Positions 24,971-32,926 of a stretch of DNA of 56,049 bases are shown here, in pieces. Origin of the DNA: Marinomonas polaris DSM 16579 (GTDB taxonomy: Bacteria; Pseudomonadota; Gammaproteobacteria; Pseudomonadales; Marinomonadaceae); NCBI RefSeq assembly GCF_900129155.1, contig NZ_FQVF01000027.1, forward strand, positions 1 to 56,049, written 5' to 3'. The position numbers and the translations under genes are program-made. The notes under the pieces were generated by a model. It was not told the DNA's origin and searched no databases. It saw only the letters and a list, made by a program, of their open reading frames with translations. The first letter of the stretch is position 1, and every line of letters begins with the position of its first letter.

Positions 24971-26873
24971 GAAATTCTCTATTTGAAATCGCAGCGCCAG
25001 AAAAGTGGCGAGGTAAAATAAGCTCGAAGGTCACCGGCCAAGCCGAATCAGAACGGTGTCTAATCTTCCCGCCATGAGCATCAACAATACGGCGTACTAT
25101 TGCTAAACCAAGACCACTGCCGCCTGCTCGCTTAGTCACAAAGGGTTGAAACAAGGCTTCGCCTTGTAAGCTTGCATCGATAGCGGGCCCATTGTTATGC
25201 ACTTGGATGACTATCTGTTGATATTGTTCTTTGGCTTCAATGGATAACTTTCCATCTGGCATATTGCGCAAAAAAGATACGGCGTTATCGATCAGATTAA
25301 TAAACACCTGTTGTAATCGTTGTGGGTCTGCATCCAGTTCTATCGTTTCATCGATATCAAGCTCAAACGCCACTCCTTCTAGCTGAGCTTGCGCCAGAAT
25401 ACTCGCTATTAAAGATCGCAACGGCGTGGCGACAACTTGCAACGTCAAGCCACCGGAATAGACCAACATATCGCTCACCAAACGATCCGCACGTTTTAGC
25501 TGAGTCTGAATATGCTGACGCGTCTCGGCTGGTGCATCATAGGCGGCCATAGAAATAATGTTCAGAGGATTACGCAACTCGTGAGCCATGGCCGCAGACA
25601 AACTGCCCAGCTCAACCAAATGCTGTTCGTCCATGCGTTTTCGTTCCGCTACCGCCAAGGCCAACGACCTTTCAAGCAAACCACAGCTGGTCGAGAACAA
25701 GGAAGCAAACACTTCCGCTGTTAAACGCATACCAGGACTAGCATCTTCCCAACCGATCAAAACAAAGTGCCAATCAGAATCTGATCGAGATACTCGAATT
25801 GCCAAGGCGTCATTCTGTTCCTTAACGGGATAAGCAGAACTTTGTAGTTGTATTGCCACGCTACGTCTAATCTGTATCGAAAGTAAGCGTTCACCAACAG
25901 CAATCAGTTGCGGCCAATCTTGCGCTTCTTTTAATTGCGTTGACCACGTATCCAACACAGCTTCATTCAAGGAGGCTCCGGGATAAATAAGACGTGACAC
26001 CAAGCGACTCAAAGGCTGATAAATGACAGCTGCGACGACCAAGATAAACAAGGAATACAACCAAAGCTGCCAACTGGGAACATTTGCTAACGCCTGTAAA
26101 CCTATGCGTCCAGACACAACGCTGATCACTGCGATAACACAGAGAATCACCAGCATCATGGCAACCCAAAGTAAGGCCCGATTGGCGAACGCATTCACCG
26201 ATAAAATCTGATAGCGCACCACCGCGTAGACCAACAACAGCAAATAAGTTGGCAGCAGTAACATAGGATAAGGAAACCAACTAATACCAAAGGAAGGAAA
26301 CACAAAGCTGGTCGCCAATAACAAACCCCAAGCCCCGACACCAAACATGGCGAGAATGGAGCGTTTCTTGTTACCAGAATGTCGATACCAACCAAATAAC
26401 AGCACGCCATGAGCCAGCATGCCGATCAACACCGTATAGGCGAGATTCCATGTCCCCGCCTCGGTAAAGATAAAAAATGAACGCGTGTCTAACGTACTAA
26501 TCGCATCGCCCGCACCAATCCACCAACTCTGTAAAACCACTACAAAACTGGTCAGGTAAAACCAAGGCACCGCTTGATATAAGCGTTCTAGCATCGGCTC
26601 TTTAACCGAGCCAGAGTTCACAAAACGAATCGCAAAGTGTAAGAAGAAGGTCGGCATCAACGGGTTAGCAAGAATGATATGAATACCAATTTGCTCGTAG
26701 CCTTGGAACAAAACCACATGCCCGAAGCACCAAATCGCCATCATGATGGCGAAACCTGCCAAGGCTTGCAGATCGCTTTGCTTTCGCGCTCGCCACAATA
26801 ACCAAACAGCTACCAATACGCCGCACACACTGGTCACCAGCATGGCAACTTCAAACATCAATGAAAGCGTCAA
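24957..26873 (-). CDS. membrane sensor histidine kinase with a seven-TM N-terminus
   Basis: 638 aa. The first ~300 residues hold seven or eight TM segments without a sizeable periplasmic domain (7TM-type histidine kinase input). A GAF-like cytosolic stretch follows, then HisKA LGSLSAAMAHELRNPLNIIS, an N box (VFINLIDNAVSFL) and GGSGLGLAIVRRIVDAHGG. The start is uncertain: the TTG at 26873 has GAGG 9 nt upstream, whereas the ATG at 26858 has no site. A membrane-embedded input suggests it senses quinone/redox state or a membrane-soluble signal (inference), which fits control of a quinol oxidase. Confidence 0.9.
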   Translation of the reverse strand: MTLSLMFEVAMLVTSVCGVLVAVWLLWRARKQSDLQALAGFAIMMAIWCFGHVVLFQGYEQIGIHIILANPLMPTFFLHFAIRFVNSGSVKEPMLERLYQAVPWFYLTSFVVVLQSWWIGAGDAISTLDTRSFFIFTEAGTWNLAYTVLIGMLAHGVLLFGWYRHSGNKKRSILAMFGVGAWGLLLATSFVFPSFGISWFPYPMLLLPTYLLLLVYAVVRYQILSVNAFANRALLWVAMMLVILCVIAVISVVSGRIGLQALANVPSWQLWLYSLFILVVAAVIYQPLSRLVSRLIYPGASLNEAVLDTWSTQLKEAQDWPQLIAVGERLLSIQIRRSVAIQLQSSAYPVKEQNDALAIRVSRSDSDWHFVLIGWEDASPGMRLTAEVFASLFSTSCGLLERSLALAVAERKRMDEQHLVELGSLSAAMAHELRNPLNIISMAAYDAPAETRQHIQTQLKRADRLVSDMLVYSGGLTLQVVATPLRSLIASILAQAQLEGVAFELDIDETIELDADPQRLQQVFINLIDNAVSFLRNMPDGKLSIEAKEQYQQIVIQVHNNGPAIDASLQGEALFQPFVTKRAGGSGLGLAIVRRIVDAHGGKIRHRSDSAWPVTFELILPRHFSGAAISNREFHDTK

Positions 26874-26877
26874 AATC

Positions 26878-26926
26878 GTAAACCTCGTTTACACCTATAA
26901 GTGAGAAAATCGTAAACCTTTTTTAC
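26878..26926. promoter_or_regulatory. two upstream activator boxes for the NtrC-type regulator
   Basis: Box 1 is GTAAAC-ctc-GTTTAC (26878-26892), a perfect inverted repeat. Box 2 is GTAAAC-ctt-TTTTAC (26912-26926). Both sit in the shared context ATCGTAAACC...TTTACACCT. They are 34 bp apart, about three helical turns, so on the same face. Their centres lie about 115 and 82 bp upstream of the GC element of the σ54 promoter, a normal enhancer distance. Box 1 overlaps the putative Shine-Dalgarno of the kinase gene, allowing autoregulation. Confidence 0.75.
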
Positions 26927-26987
26927 ACCTCAAGCAAAGATATAAATTTTTCCTTTAAAATCAAAGGCATAAATTCCATTAATAGTT

Positions 26988-27001
26988 GGCCTGTCCTTTG
27001 C
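26988..27001 (+). promoter_or_regulatory. σ54 (-24/-12) promoter of the cio operon
   Basis: TTGGCCTGTCCTTTGCT contains GG at 26988-26989 and GC at 27000-27001 with exactly 10 bp between them, the invariant σ54 spacing, in a TGGC/TTGC context. Transcription would start near 27013. A σ54 activator gene and its likely binding boxes are immediately upstream. Confidence 0.8.
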
Positions 27002-27017
27002 TCTACTAAAAGCAATC

Positions 27018-27033
27018 TTTGATCCATATCAAA
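27018..27033. promoter_or_regulatory. FNR/ANR box in the early transcribed region of the cio operon
   Basis: TTTGATCCATATCAAA matches the FNR/ANR consensus TTGAT-N4-ATCAA in all ten specified bases. Its centre is about 13 bp downstream of the predicted σ54 start, where a bound regulator would block initiation or escape. ANR is known to repress cioAB in Pseudomonas aeruginosa at low oxygen, so a repressive role is expected. Confidence 0.8.
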
Positions 27034-27060
27034 CTATTATCAACTTATAGGACAAGCATC

Positions 27061-27177
27061 ATGAACACTGGCTTTTTAATGACCGAAATCATCGCGCTTT
27101 TTAGCATTGTAGGCTTAGCGCTGCTACCTCTGGCTTTGCAGCAAATGCGTACGCTAAGAGTTAAGAGAAACGCCTAA
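27061..27177 (+). CDS. 38-aa single-TM microprotein ahead of cioA
   Basis: ATG at 27061 preceded by AGGA (8-nt spacing). It encodes a short N-terminus, one hydrophobic helix (about residues 6-26, IIALFSIVGLALLPLALQQM) and a basic tail ending RVKRNA. It is the first frame after the σ54 promoter and lies 48 bp before cioA. Bd-type oxidases often carry one-TM accessory subunits of 30-50 aa (CydX, CydH/CydY types), normally encoded after cydB or elsewhere. I do not recognise this one as any of them. It may be an oxidase subunit or assembly factor, or a leader peptide. Confidence 0.65.
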   Translation: MNTGFLMTEIIALFSIVGLALLPLALQQMRTLRVKRNA

Positions 27178-27225
27178 CCTTCTCTATATATATCTTAACG
27201 CTTATTGATTCCCAAGGGAGCCATT

Positions 27226-28680
27226 ATGGACCTCGACGTCGCCATCTTATCTCGCATACAGTTTGCTTTTACTGTGAGCTTTCACATTATTTTCCCCAGC
27301 ATCACCATTGGTTTGGCGACGCTAATTGCCATATGGGAAGGCTTATGGCTCAAAACACACAACCCTTACTATTTGCAGCTGGCCAAATTTTGGATCAAAC
27401 CCTTTGCGATTACATTCGGCATGGGCGTGGTTTCTGGCATCGTCTTGTCCTATGAATTTGGTACCAACTTCTCCAAATTCTCGGAGATTACCGGCGCGGT
27501 GCTTGGGCCATTGATGGCCTACGAAGTACTGACCGCTTTCTTTATGGAAGCCGGTTTTCTTGGCGTCATGCTGTTCGGTTGGCAACGTGTTGGTCGCAAG
27601 CTGCATTTCTTCGCGACGCTCACCGTTATGATAGGTACTTGGATTTCAGCGTTTTGGATCATTGTGGCTAACTCTTGGATGCAAACACCAACAGGCTACA
27701 AGATCATTGATGGTAAGTTTGAAGTCGAAAGCTGGATGGAAGTGATCTTCAACCCATCTATGCCGTATCGCCTTACTCACATGGTAGTTGCGTCATTAAT
27801 TACCGCGACTTTCGTGGTCGCTGGTATCAGCGCTTATTACTTATTGAAAAAGAAAAACATTCCTTTTGCGAAAAAAGGCTTGTCCATGTGCATGTGGTTT
27901 GCCTTGGTGCTAACACCACTACAAGCATGGATTGGTGATATGCATGGTTTGAACGTAAGAGAACATCAGCCAACCAAATTAGCGGCGATGGAAGGCATTT
28001 GGCCAGCGGAAGAAGAAAACGTTCCGTTATTATTATTCGCTATGCCGAATATGCAAACCGAGTCGAACGATTATGAAGTCGGTATTCCAAACCTAGGTAG
28101 CTTGATCCTGACTCACTCTTGGGATGGCGCTGTGCAAGGCTTAAAAGCCGTACCACCAGAAGACAGACCGAATGTACCGTTAGTGTTTTGGTCTTTCCGT
28201 GTCATGGTGGGTATTGGGTTTGGCATGATGGGTATCGCGGCACTAGCGCTCTTGTTACGCCGTAAAGGCCGCTTATATGAAAACAAAGCCTTCCTGTCTC
28301 TCGTAACATTATTTACCCCTATGGGTGTCATTGCAGTACTGGCAGGTTGGTATGTGGTCGAAATTGGTCGTCAGCCTTGGATTGTCTACAACCTTGTTAG
28401 AACATCCGAGATTGTATCGCCACTTCCTCCAGAACGTGTGCTGTTTACCTTAACCATGTTTGTGATCATTTATAGTTTGCTGATTGGCGTTTACCTCTAC
28501 TTCATGCGCAAGCTGATTAAGAAAGGGCCGCCATCAATGGAAACATTAGAACAGCAACTGATTGGTATGAAAGCACCAGGCTACGCATTGGCTTGGGTCA
28601 AGTCGCTGAAAACGAAAGAACAGCAATCGACAGATCTGAAAACAAAAGATCAACCAACAATAGAACAAGGAGATAAATGA
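27226..28680 (+). CDS. cioA: cyanide-insensitive-type quinol oxidase subunit I
   Basis: CydA-family subunit, 484 aa from the ATG at 27226 (GGGAG 5 nt upstream). Haem ligands are visible: H20 in FTVSFHIIFPS for b595 and H185 in YRLTHMVVAS for b558. E100 and E108 (AYEVLTAFFMEAGF) lie in the proton path, and the GRQPW motif (EIGRQPWIVYNLVRTSE) is near the C-terminus. The quinol loop is of the short type (QPTKLAAMEGIWPAEEENVPL region), typical of CioA rather than E. coli CydA. It oxidises quinol and reduces O2 to water in the inner membrane. An ATGA junction couples it to cioB. Confidence 0.94.
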   Translation: MDLDVAILSRIQFAFTVSFHIIFPSITIGLATLIAIWEGLWLKTHNPYYLQLAKFWIKPFAITFGMGVVSGIVLSYEFGTNFSKFSEITGAVLGPLMAYEVLTAFFMEAGFLGVMLFGWQRVGRKLHFFATLTVMIGTWISAFWIIVANSWMQTPTGYKIIDGKFEVESWMEVIFNPSMPYRLTHMVVASLITATFVVAGISAYYLLKKKNIPFAKKGLSMCMWFALVLTPLQAWIGDMHGLNVREHQPTKLAAMEGIWPAEEENVPLLLFAMPNMQTESNDYEVGIPNLGSLILTHSWDGAVQGLKAVPPEDRPNVPLVFWSFRVMVGIGFGMMGIAALALLLRRKGRLYENKAFLSLVTLFTPMGVIAVLAGWYVVEIGRQPWIVYNLVRTSEIVSPLPPERVLFTLTMFVIIYSLLIGVYLYFMRKLIKKGPPSMETLEQQLIGMKAPGYALAWVKSLKTKEQQSTDLKTKDQPTIEQGDK

Positions 28681-29690
28681 TGGATTTGGCTCTTTTCTAC
28701 TTCCTTGTCTTAGGCTTTGCCATCTTTATGTACGTGTTACTTGATGGCTTCGACCTAGGGATTGGCATTCTCTACCCTTGGTTTAACCAAGAAGGCGAGC
28801 GTGATCATTTAATGCGCTCTATTTCACACGTATGGGATGGTAACGAAACTTGGTTAGTCTTTGGTGGTGTGGTGTTGTTTGCGGCGTTTCCAGCCGCTTA
28901 TGCTGGCATTACCTCAACCTTTTATCTGCCCATCATGCTCATGCTGTTTGCTTTGATCTTTCGTGGCGTGGCGTTCGAGTATCGCTTTAAGTCCGATACG
29001 TCTCGGCCTTATTGGGATTTCGCTTTTAGTGCAGGGTCTGCCATCGCGGCATTTTGCCAAGGCATGTTGCTAGGCTCAATCGTTCAAGGCGTGCCAGTCG
29101 GTGTCGACAGCTTATCCAGCCTACATTGGCTAACACCTTTTTCTATATTAACTGGCTTTGCCGTAATGGCTGGTTATGCTCTATTGGCCGCTTGCTATTT
29201 GTTTATGAAAAGTCGTGGACGTATTCAAGATCACGCAGCTAAGTTAGGCAAACGCCTCTTGCTGATCACCATCTTAGCCATGGTCATCGTGAGCTTGTGG
29301 ACAGTGGCAAACCAAGTAGACATTCGTCAGCGTTGGTTCTCTGGCTTAAATTTCTTGTGGTTATCACCCTTACCTATCATCACCTTGGTGGTCGCGGTGT
29401 TGGCTTGGAGAGATCTAAACAGTCACGCTACAGGAACCGTTCATCATGAAGGTCGACCTTTTTGGTATGCCGCAACGCTCTTCTTACTGGGCTTCGCTGG
29501 TCTTGTCGTCGGTTTGTTTCCATATCTGATACCAAGACAATTAACCTTTATGGAAGCCGCATCGCCAGACAGCAGTTTGCTCTTCTTGCTACCAGGTATT
29601 TGCATCTTCGTACCTTTGATTTGTGCCTACACTTTATGGGGCTATCGCGTTTTTGCTGGTAAGGTGGAAGATTATCAGGAGGGCTACTAA
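28677..29690 (+). CDS. cioB: cyanide-insensitive-type quinol oxidase subunit II
   Basis: CydB-family, 337 aa with about eight TM helices. It starts with the diagnostic FLVLGFAIFMYVLLDGFDLG and contains SHVWDGNETWLVFGGVVLFA and RGVAFEYRFK, all conserved in CydB/CioB. Two adjacent ATG codons are possible (28677, overlapping the cioA stop, and 28680, with better spacing from AAGGAG). It forms the heterodimer with CioA. Its TAA overlaps the ATG of the next small gene. Confidence 0.94.
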   Translation: MMDLALFYFLVLGFAIFMYVLLDGFDLGIGILYPWFNQEGERDHLMRSISHVWDGNETWLVFGGVVLFAAFPAAYAGITSTFYLPIMLMLFALIFRGVAFEYRFKSDTSRPYWDFAFSAGSAIAAFCQGMLLGSIVQGVPVGVDSLSSLHWLTPFSILTGFAVMAGYALLAACYLFMKSRGRIQDHAAKLGKRLLLITILAMVIVSLWTVANQVDIRQRWFSGLNFLWLSPLPIITLVVAVLAWRDLNSHATGTVHHEGRPFWYAATLFLLGFAGLVVGLFPYLIPRQLTFMEAASPDSSLLFLLPGICIFVPLICAYTLWGYRVFAGKVEDYQEGY

Positions 29691-29827
29691 TGCCGTTGAA
29701 AAGCCTGAAAGAAAAAGCCGCCAAACTCAAATCGTGGCAATGGTTTTTGCTCTTATACGGTGTCGGTTTTATTGCAGTATTAACTGCGTCTTACGGCATT
29801 AAGCTGCTGATGACTGGGTTACCTTAA
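29690..29827 (+). CDS. DUF2474-like small subunit of the bd-type oxidase
   Basis: 45 aa from the ATG in TAATG, overlapping the cioB stop. A basic N-terminus (MPLKSLKEKAAKLKSWQW) leads into one TM helix (FLLLYGVGFIAVLTASYGIK) and a short LLMTGLP tail. Small one-TM proteins with a W...LLYxxG pattern after cioB belong to the DUF2474 family and are thought to stabilise the oxidase. The tight coupling supports co-assembly. It is too short for usual gene-length cut-offs. Confidence 0.82.
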   Translation: MPLKSLKEKAAKLKSWQWFLLLYGVGFIAVLTASYGIKLLMTGLP

Positions 29828-29855
29828 AAAGGCATAGTTACCAAGAAAATTGATA

Positions 29856-29894
29856 AAAAAGCGCACATTTCATTTATAGAAATATGCGCTTTTT
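29856..29894. terminator. bidirectional terminator between cio and TRAP operons
   Basis: AAAAAGCGCA ... TGCGCTTTTT, with an inner ATTTC/GAAAT pairing closing the loop. A-run and T-run flanks suit both strands. Confidence 0.88.
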
Positions 29895-29923
29895 CAGTAT
29901 TGGTTGTTTAGTATCCTAGACTA

Positions 29924-31873
29924 TTAAGCTTCAGCTTTCATGGTATTGGGCTTTGTTTGAATGCTTGCTTTGAACAGCAACACTGCAAATAACACAATAC
30001 CGATAACGCGAGCGCCCAACACAGCAATAGACGTGTCCGTTGCCGCTGCAGGCCATGCAATTAATACAGCTGCGACCACATAGGCTAACCGAATAGGCCA
30101 AGATAAGTTCTCACGTAACCAGCCAGAAAAGCCGATACTCATTGATGAGGTTGCCAAAGTCGCAAACGAGATCGCTGCGATGACACTAGCAGTTGTTCCG
30201 ATCAACAAAACCCCCGGCATAGTGACGAACAAGAACGGCACTAAGAGTTTTACAAAACCCAAACGCATAGACTCAATCGCCGTCTCATTAGGATCAGCTC
30301 CTGAAATAGTAGAAGCAGCGTAAGCAGCCAATGCGACAGGAGGAGTAATAGCTGACACCAAACCAAAGTAGAAAATGAACATATGCGCAGACAAGGTTTC
30401 CATACCTAACTGAGTCATCGCCGGAGCAACCAATACCGCGAGCAATAAATACGCTGCCGATGTCGGTAATCCCATTCCTAAGACAAAAGACGCCAACGCA
30501 GTGAGCAACAAGACAGCCCACAAATTGCCGTCGCCTAGTTCAATGATCAAACCTGACAACATCAAGCCCATACCGGTAAGATTCAATATCCCGATAATCA
30601 CGCCTGCTGCAGCCACGGCAGCAACGATTGGCAAAGTTGAAGACAATGTCTCTTTACAAGCAGCGATGAGATCTAGCGCATTTATGCGAGTAGCTTTTTT
30701 CCAAGGACAAACTAGCAAACCAGACAGAATCCCCATAACGGCTGCTTGAGTTGGAGACTTACCTGAGATCATCAAGCCGATCAAAACCACCAATGGAAGC
30801 AGAAGATAGCTCTTCGTTCTAAGAGTTCTTAGTAACAGCTGTAAGCCTGCTTCTGTGTCTCTTGCTAAGTTAAGACGTCCTGCCTCAAGGCGAACCGAAA
30901 TCATCAAGGCTAAAATATACAAAAGTGCAGGAACCAAGGCCGCCATTGCAACTTCGGCATAAGGAATCCCAATCATTTCCGCCATCAAGAAAGCAGCAGC
31001 CCCCATAACCGGCGGCATAATTTGCCCAGCCGAAGACGCAGCGGCTTCAATCGCACCAGCCAATTTCGCGCTGTAGCCGACACGCTTCATTAATGGAATG
31101 GTAAAGGTACCTGTGGTCACTACGTTCGCGACGGCACTACCGTTAAGCGAACCAAGCAATGCACTAGACAAAGCAGCAGACAATCCAGGACCACCTTGCA
31201 CACGCCCTGTCAAACCACGGGCTAAATCAACAAAAACCTCACCAGTGCCAATCTTAGTTAAGATGGCACCAAACAAACCAAATAGGAAAATATACTCAAC
31301 GGCGACGCCCATTGGCACACCATAAACCCCTTCAGTCGATAACATCAGGGTTGAGGTAAAACGACTAATGTCATAACCACCGTGACCATATTTACCGGGG
31401 ATCAAATAGCCAAAGTACGCGTAAAGGAAAGCGAGGGTCATTAGGGTAATCAATGCCCAGCCTACCGCGATACGAACAAAGACAAACACCACCACAATGA
31501 GAGCAATAAAGATCAACCTATCTTGCTCAACCGACATAGCGCCACGCATGACAATATCAATATAGTAATGCCACAAATAAGGTCCCGGAATTAACGCCAA
31601 TAGAGCCAATAGATAAAACGCTCCACGACCCGCAACACTTTTGTATCTAAGCGCATAAAACAGCATGGCAGCCGCCGCGACTAAAGAGAAAAACGACGAT
31701 CTCAATAACAACGCGGTAATGCCGCCATAATACGCGCCATAAAGTACAAGACCGGCGATTCCAGCGGCGATCACACTAAACAATAAAGAGACTGCTAGAC
31801 GTTCCTTGCTACCAGCGAATTTTGATTCAAGGAGCAAGCTTTGAAAGCCATTGCTGGAACCTGAGTTCAACAT
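29924..31873 (-). CDS. TRAP transporter permease, fused 4TM/12TM subunits
   Basis: 649-aa fusion of the small (DctQ-like, roughly the first 170 residues) and large (DctM-like) TRAP membrane subunits, typical of TAXI-type TRAP systems. The large-subunit signature regions are visible: SGSLNGSAVANVVTTGTFTIPLMKR-like segment starting at LGSLNGSAVANVVTTG, SSAGQIMPPVMGAAAF, LGMGLPTSAAYLLLAVLVAP and SAITPPVALAAYAA. About 16-18 TM helices. It uses an ion gradient to import the ligand delivered by the binding protein, whose gene lies 10 bp upstream in the same operon. Confidence 0.94.
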   Translation of the reverse strand: MLNSGSSNGFQSLLLESKFAGSKERLAVSLLFSVIAAGIAGLVLYGAYYGGITALLLRSSFFSLVAAAAMLFYALRYKSVAGRGAFYLLALLALIPGPYLWHYYIDIVMRGAMSVEQDRLIFIALIVVVFVFVRIAVGWALITLMTLAFLYAYFGYLIPGKYGHGGYDISRFTSTLMLSTEGVYGVPMGVAVEYIFLFGLFGAILTKIGTGEVFVDLARGLTGRVQGGPGLSAALSSALLGSLNGSAVANVVTTGTFTIPLMKRVGYSAKLAGAIEAAASSAGQIMPPVMGAAAFLMAEMIGIPYAEVAMAALVPALLYILALMISVRLEAGRLNLARDTEAGLQLLLRTLRTKSYLLLPLVVLIGLMISGKSPTQAAVMGILSGLLVCPWKKATRINALDLIAACKETLSSTLPIVAAVAAAGVIIGILNLTGMGLMLSGLIIELGDGNLWAVLLLTALASFVLGMGLPTSAAYLLLAVLVAPAMTQLGMETLSAHMFIFYFGLVSAITPPVALAAYAASTISGADPNETAIESMRLGFVKLLVPFLFVTMPGVLLIGTTASVIAAISFATLATSSMSIGFSGWLRENLSWPIRLAYVVAAVLIAWPAAATDTSIAVLGARVIGIVLFAVLLFKASIQTKPNTMKAEA

Positions 31874-31883
31874 AATGACGCTC

Positions 31884-32822
31884 CTATTTTCCGTTTACTT
31901 CGTCATAATATTTTTTCGCACCTGGGTGCAAAGCAATAGGAGTACGTTTCGCCGTTTCTAACGAAATTGCTTTTGCCTGCGGGTGAATTTGACCTAGTTC
32001 ATCTAGATGAGAAAAAATAGTTTTGGTGATGTTATAAATTTTGCTCTGATCTTCTTTACCGCTCGTAAACAAAATCGCTGGATCGTTAATCATCAAGACT
32101 TGTTTGTTCTGATCTGGATAAGTGCCTGCTGGCAAAGAGAAAGCTTGGTAGAAAGGATACTTTTGAATCAAACTATCTAGTTTTTCAATACTGGCAGACA
32201 AAAGCTTCATATCTGTCTGTGAATCTAGATCAATCAAAGAAGAAGTTGGTGCACCAGCCAAAACCACAGTAGCGTCAACTTGACCGTTCACCAGTGCTTT
32301 TACACCTTCATTGTATGAAAGAAAACGTGGTGTGATATCGTCAAAGACACCGTATTCTTGCAACAAGCGAGTTGCCAACACTGCAGCATTGCTGCCCGGA
32401 GGCCCCATGCTAACGCGTTTACCTTTTAACTGTTCAAAAGAGTCAACTCCATTTCCGGAAATCGTCGCAACTTGCAATACGGCTGGATATAAATAGGCAA
32501 TACCGGCAACATCCAATGGCCCACTTACTTTAAATGGGCCTTCGCCATTCTTAGCTTCAAACAGTGTAGAAGATGATGAAAGGCCGAGTGTCATTTGACC
32601 TGCTGCCACACGGTGATTGTTTTCAACGGACGCACCAGTTACTTCAGCTCGTGCCGTGGTATTTTCCATATATTTGTTAAGTGTTTCAGAAATGCCCGCG
32701 CCAATCACATAAAATAAACCACCAGTTCCGCCGGTACCAATGGATACGCGCTCAGCAGCTTGTAAAGGGCTATTTACTAAGGTCGCACACAAAGCGCTCG
32801 CTATAAGCAGTTTTTTAAACAT
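31884..32822 (-). CDS. TAXI family TRAP solute-binding protein
   Basis: 312 aa from the ATG at 32822, which has GGAG 6 nt upstream; an in-frame TTG at 32834 overlaps that site. A Sec signal peptide (KKLLIASALCATLVNSPLQAA) precedes the TAXI start RVSIGTGGTGGLFYVIGAGI. Further TAXI hallmarks are KRVSMGPPGSNAAVLATRLL and NGQVDATVVLAGAPTSSL. It delivers a solute, often a dicarboxylate or amino acid, to the fused permease. Its upstream region has three 11-bp tandem repeats, a likely response-regulator operator. Confidence 0.93.
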   Translation of the reverse strand: MFKKLLIASALCATLVNSPLQAAERVSIGTGGTGGLFYVIGAGISETLNKYMENTTARAEVTGASVENNHRVAAGQMTLGLSSSSTLFEAKNGEGPFKVSGPLDVAGIAYLYPAVLQVATISGNGVDSFEQLKGKRVSMGPPGSNAAVLATRLLQEYGVFDDITPRFLSYNEGVKALVNGQVDATVVLAGAPTSSLIDLDSQTDMKLLSASIEKLDSLIQKYPFYQAFSLPAGTYPDQNKQVLMINDPAILFTSGKEDQSKIYNITKTIFSHLDELGQIHPQAKAISLETAKRTPIALHPGAKKYYDEVNGK

Positions 32823-32876
32823 AGTATTCTCCAACTTATTTTTGTTTTGTTATTGCCTAGAACACTTTAGCGAGGA

Positions 32877-32909
32877 AACCTTTCATGAACCTTTCATGGG
32901 CCTTTAATA
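32877..32909. promoter_or_regulatory. 11-bp tandem repeats before the TAXI-TRAP operon
   Basis: AACCTTTCATG occurs twice without a gap (32877-32887, 32888-32898), followed by a degenerate third copy GGCCTTTAATA (32899-32909, 7 of 11 matching). On the transcribed strand this is CATGAAAGGTT repeated. Head-to-tail 11-bp units are the typical binding site of OmpR/PhoB-family regulators. They lie about 55-87 bp upstream of the TAXI start codon and just past the end of the TctDE-like operon. Confidence 0.7.
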
Positions 32910-32926
32910 ACCCATAAAAATTAAAT

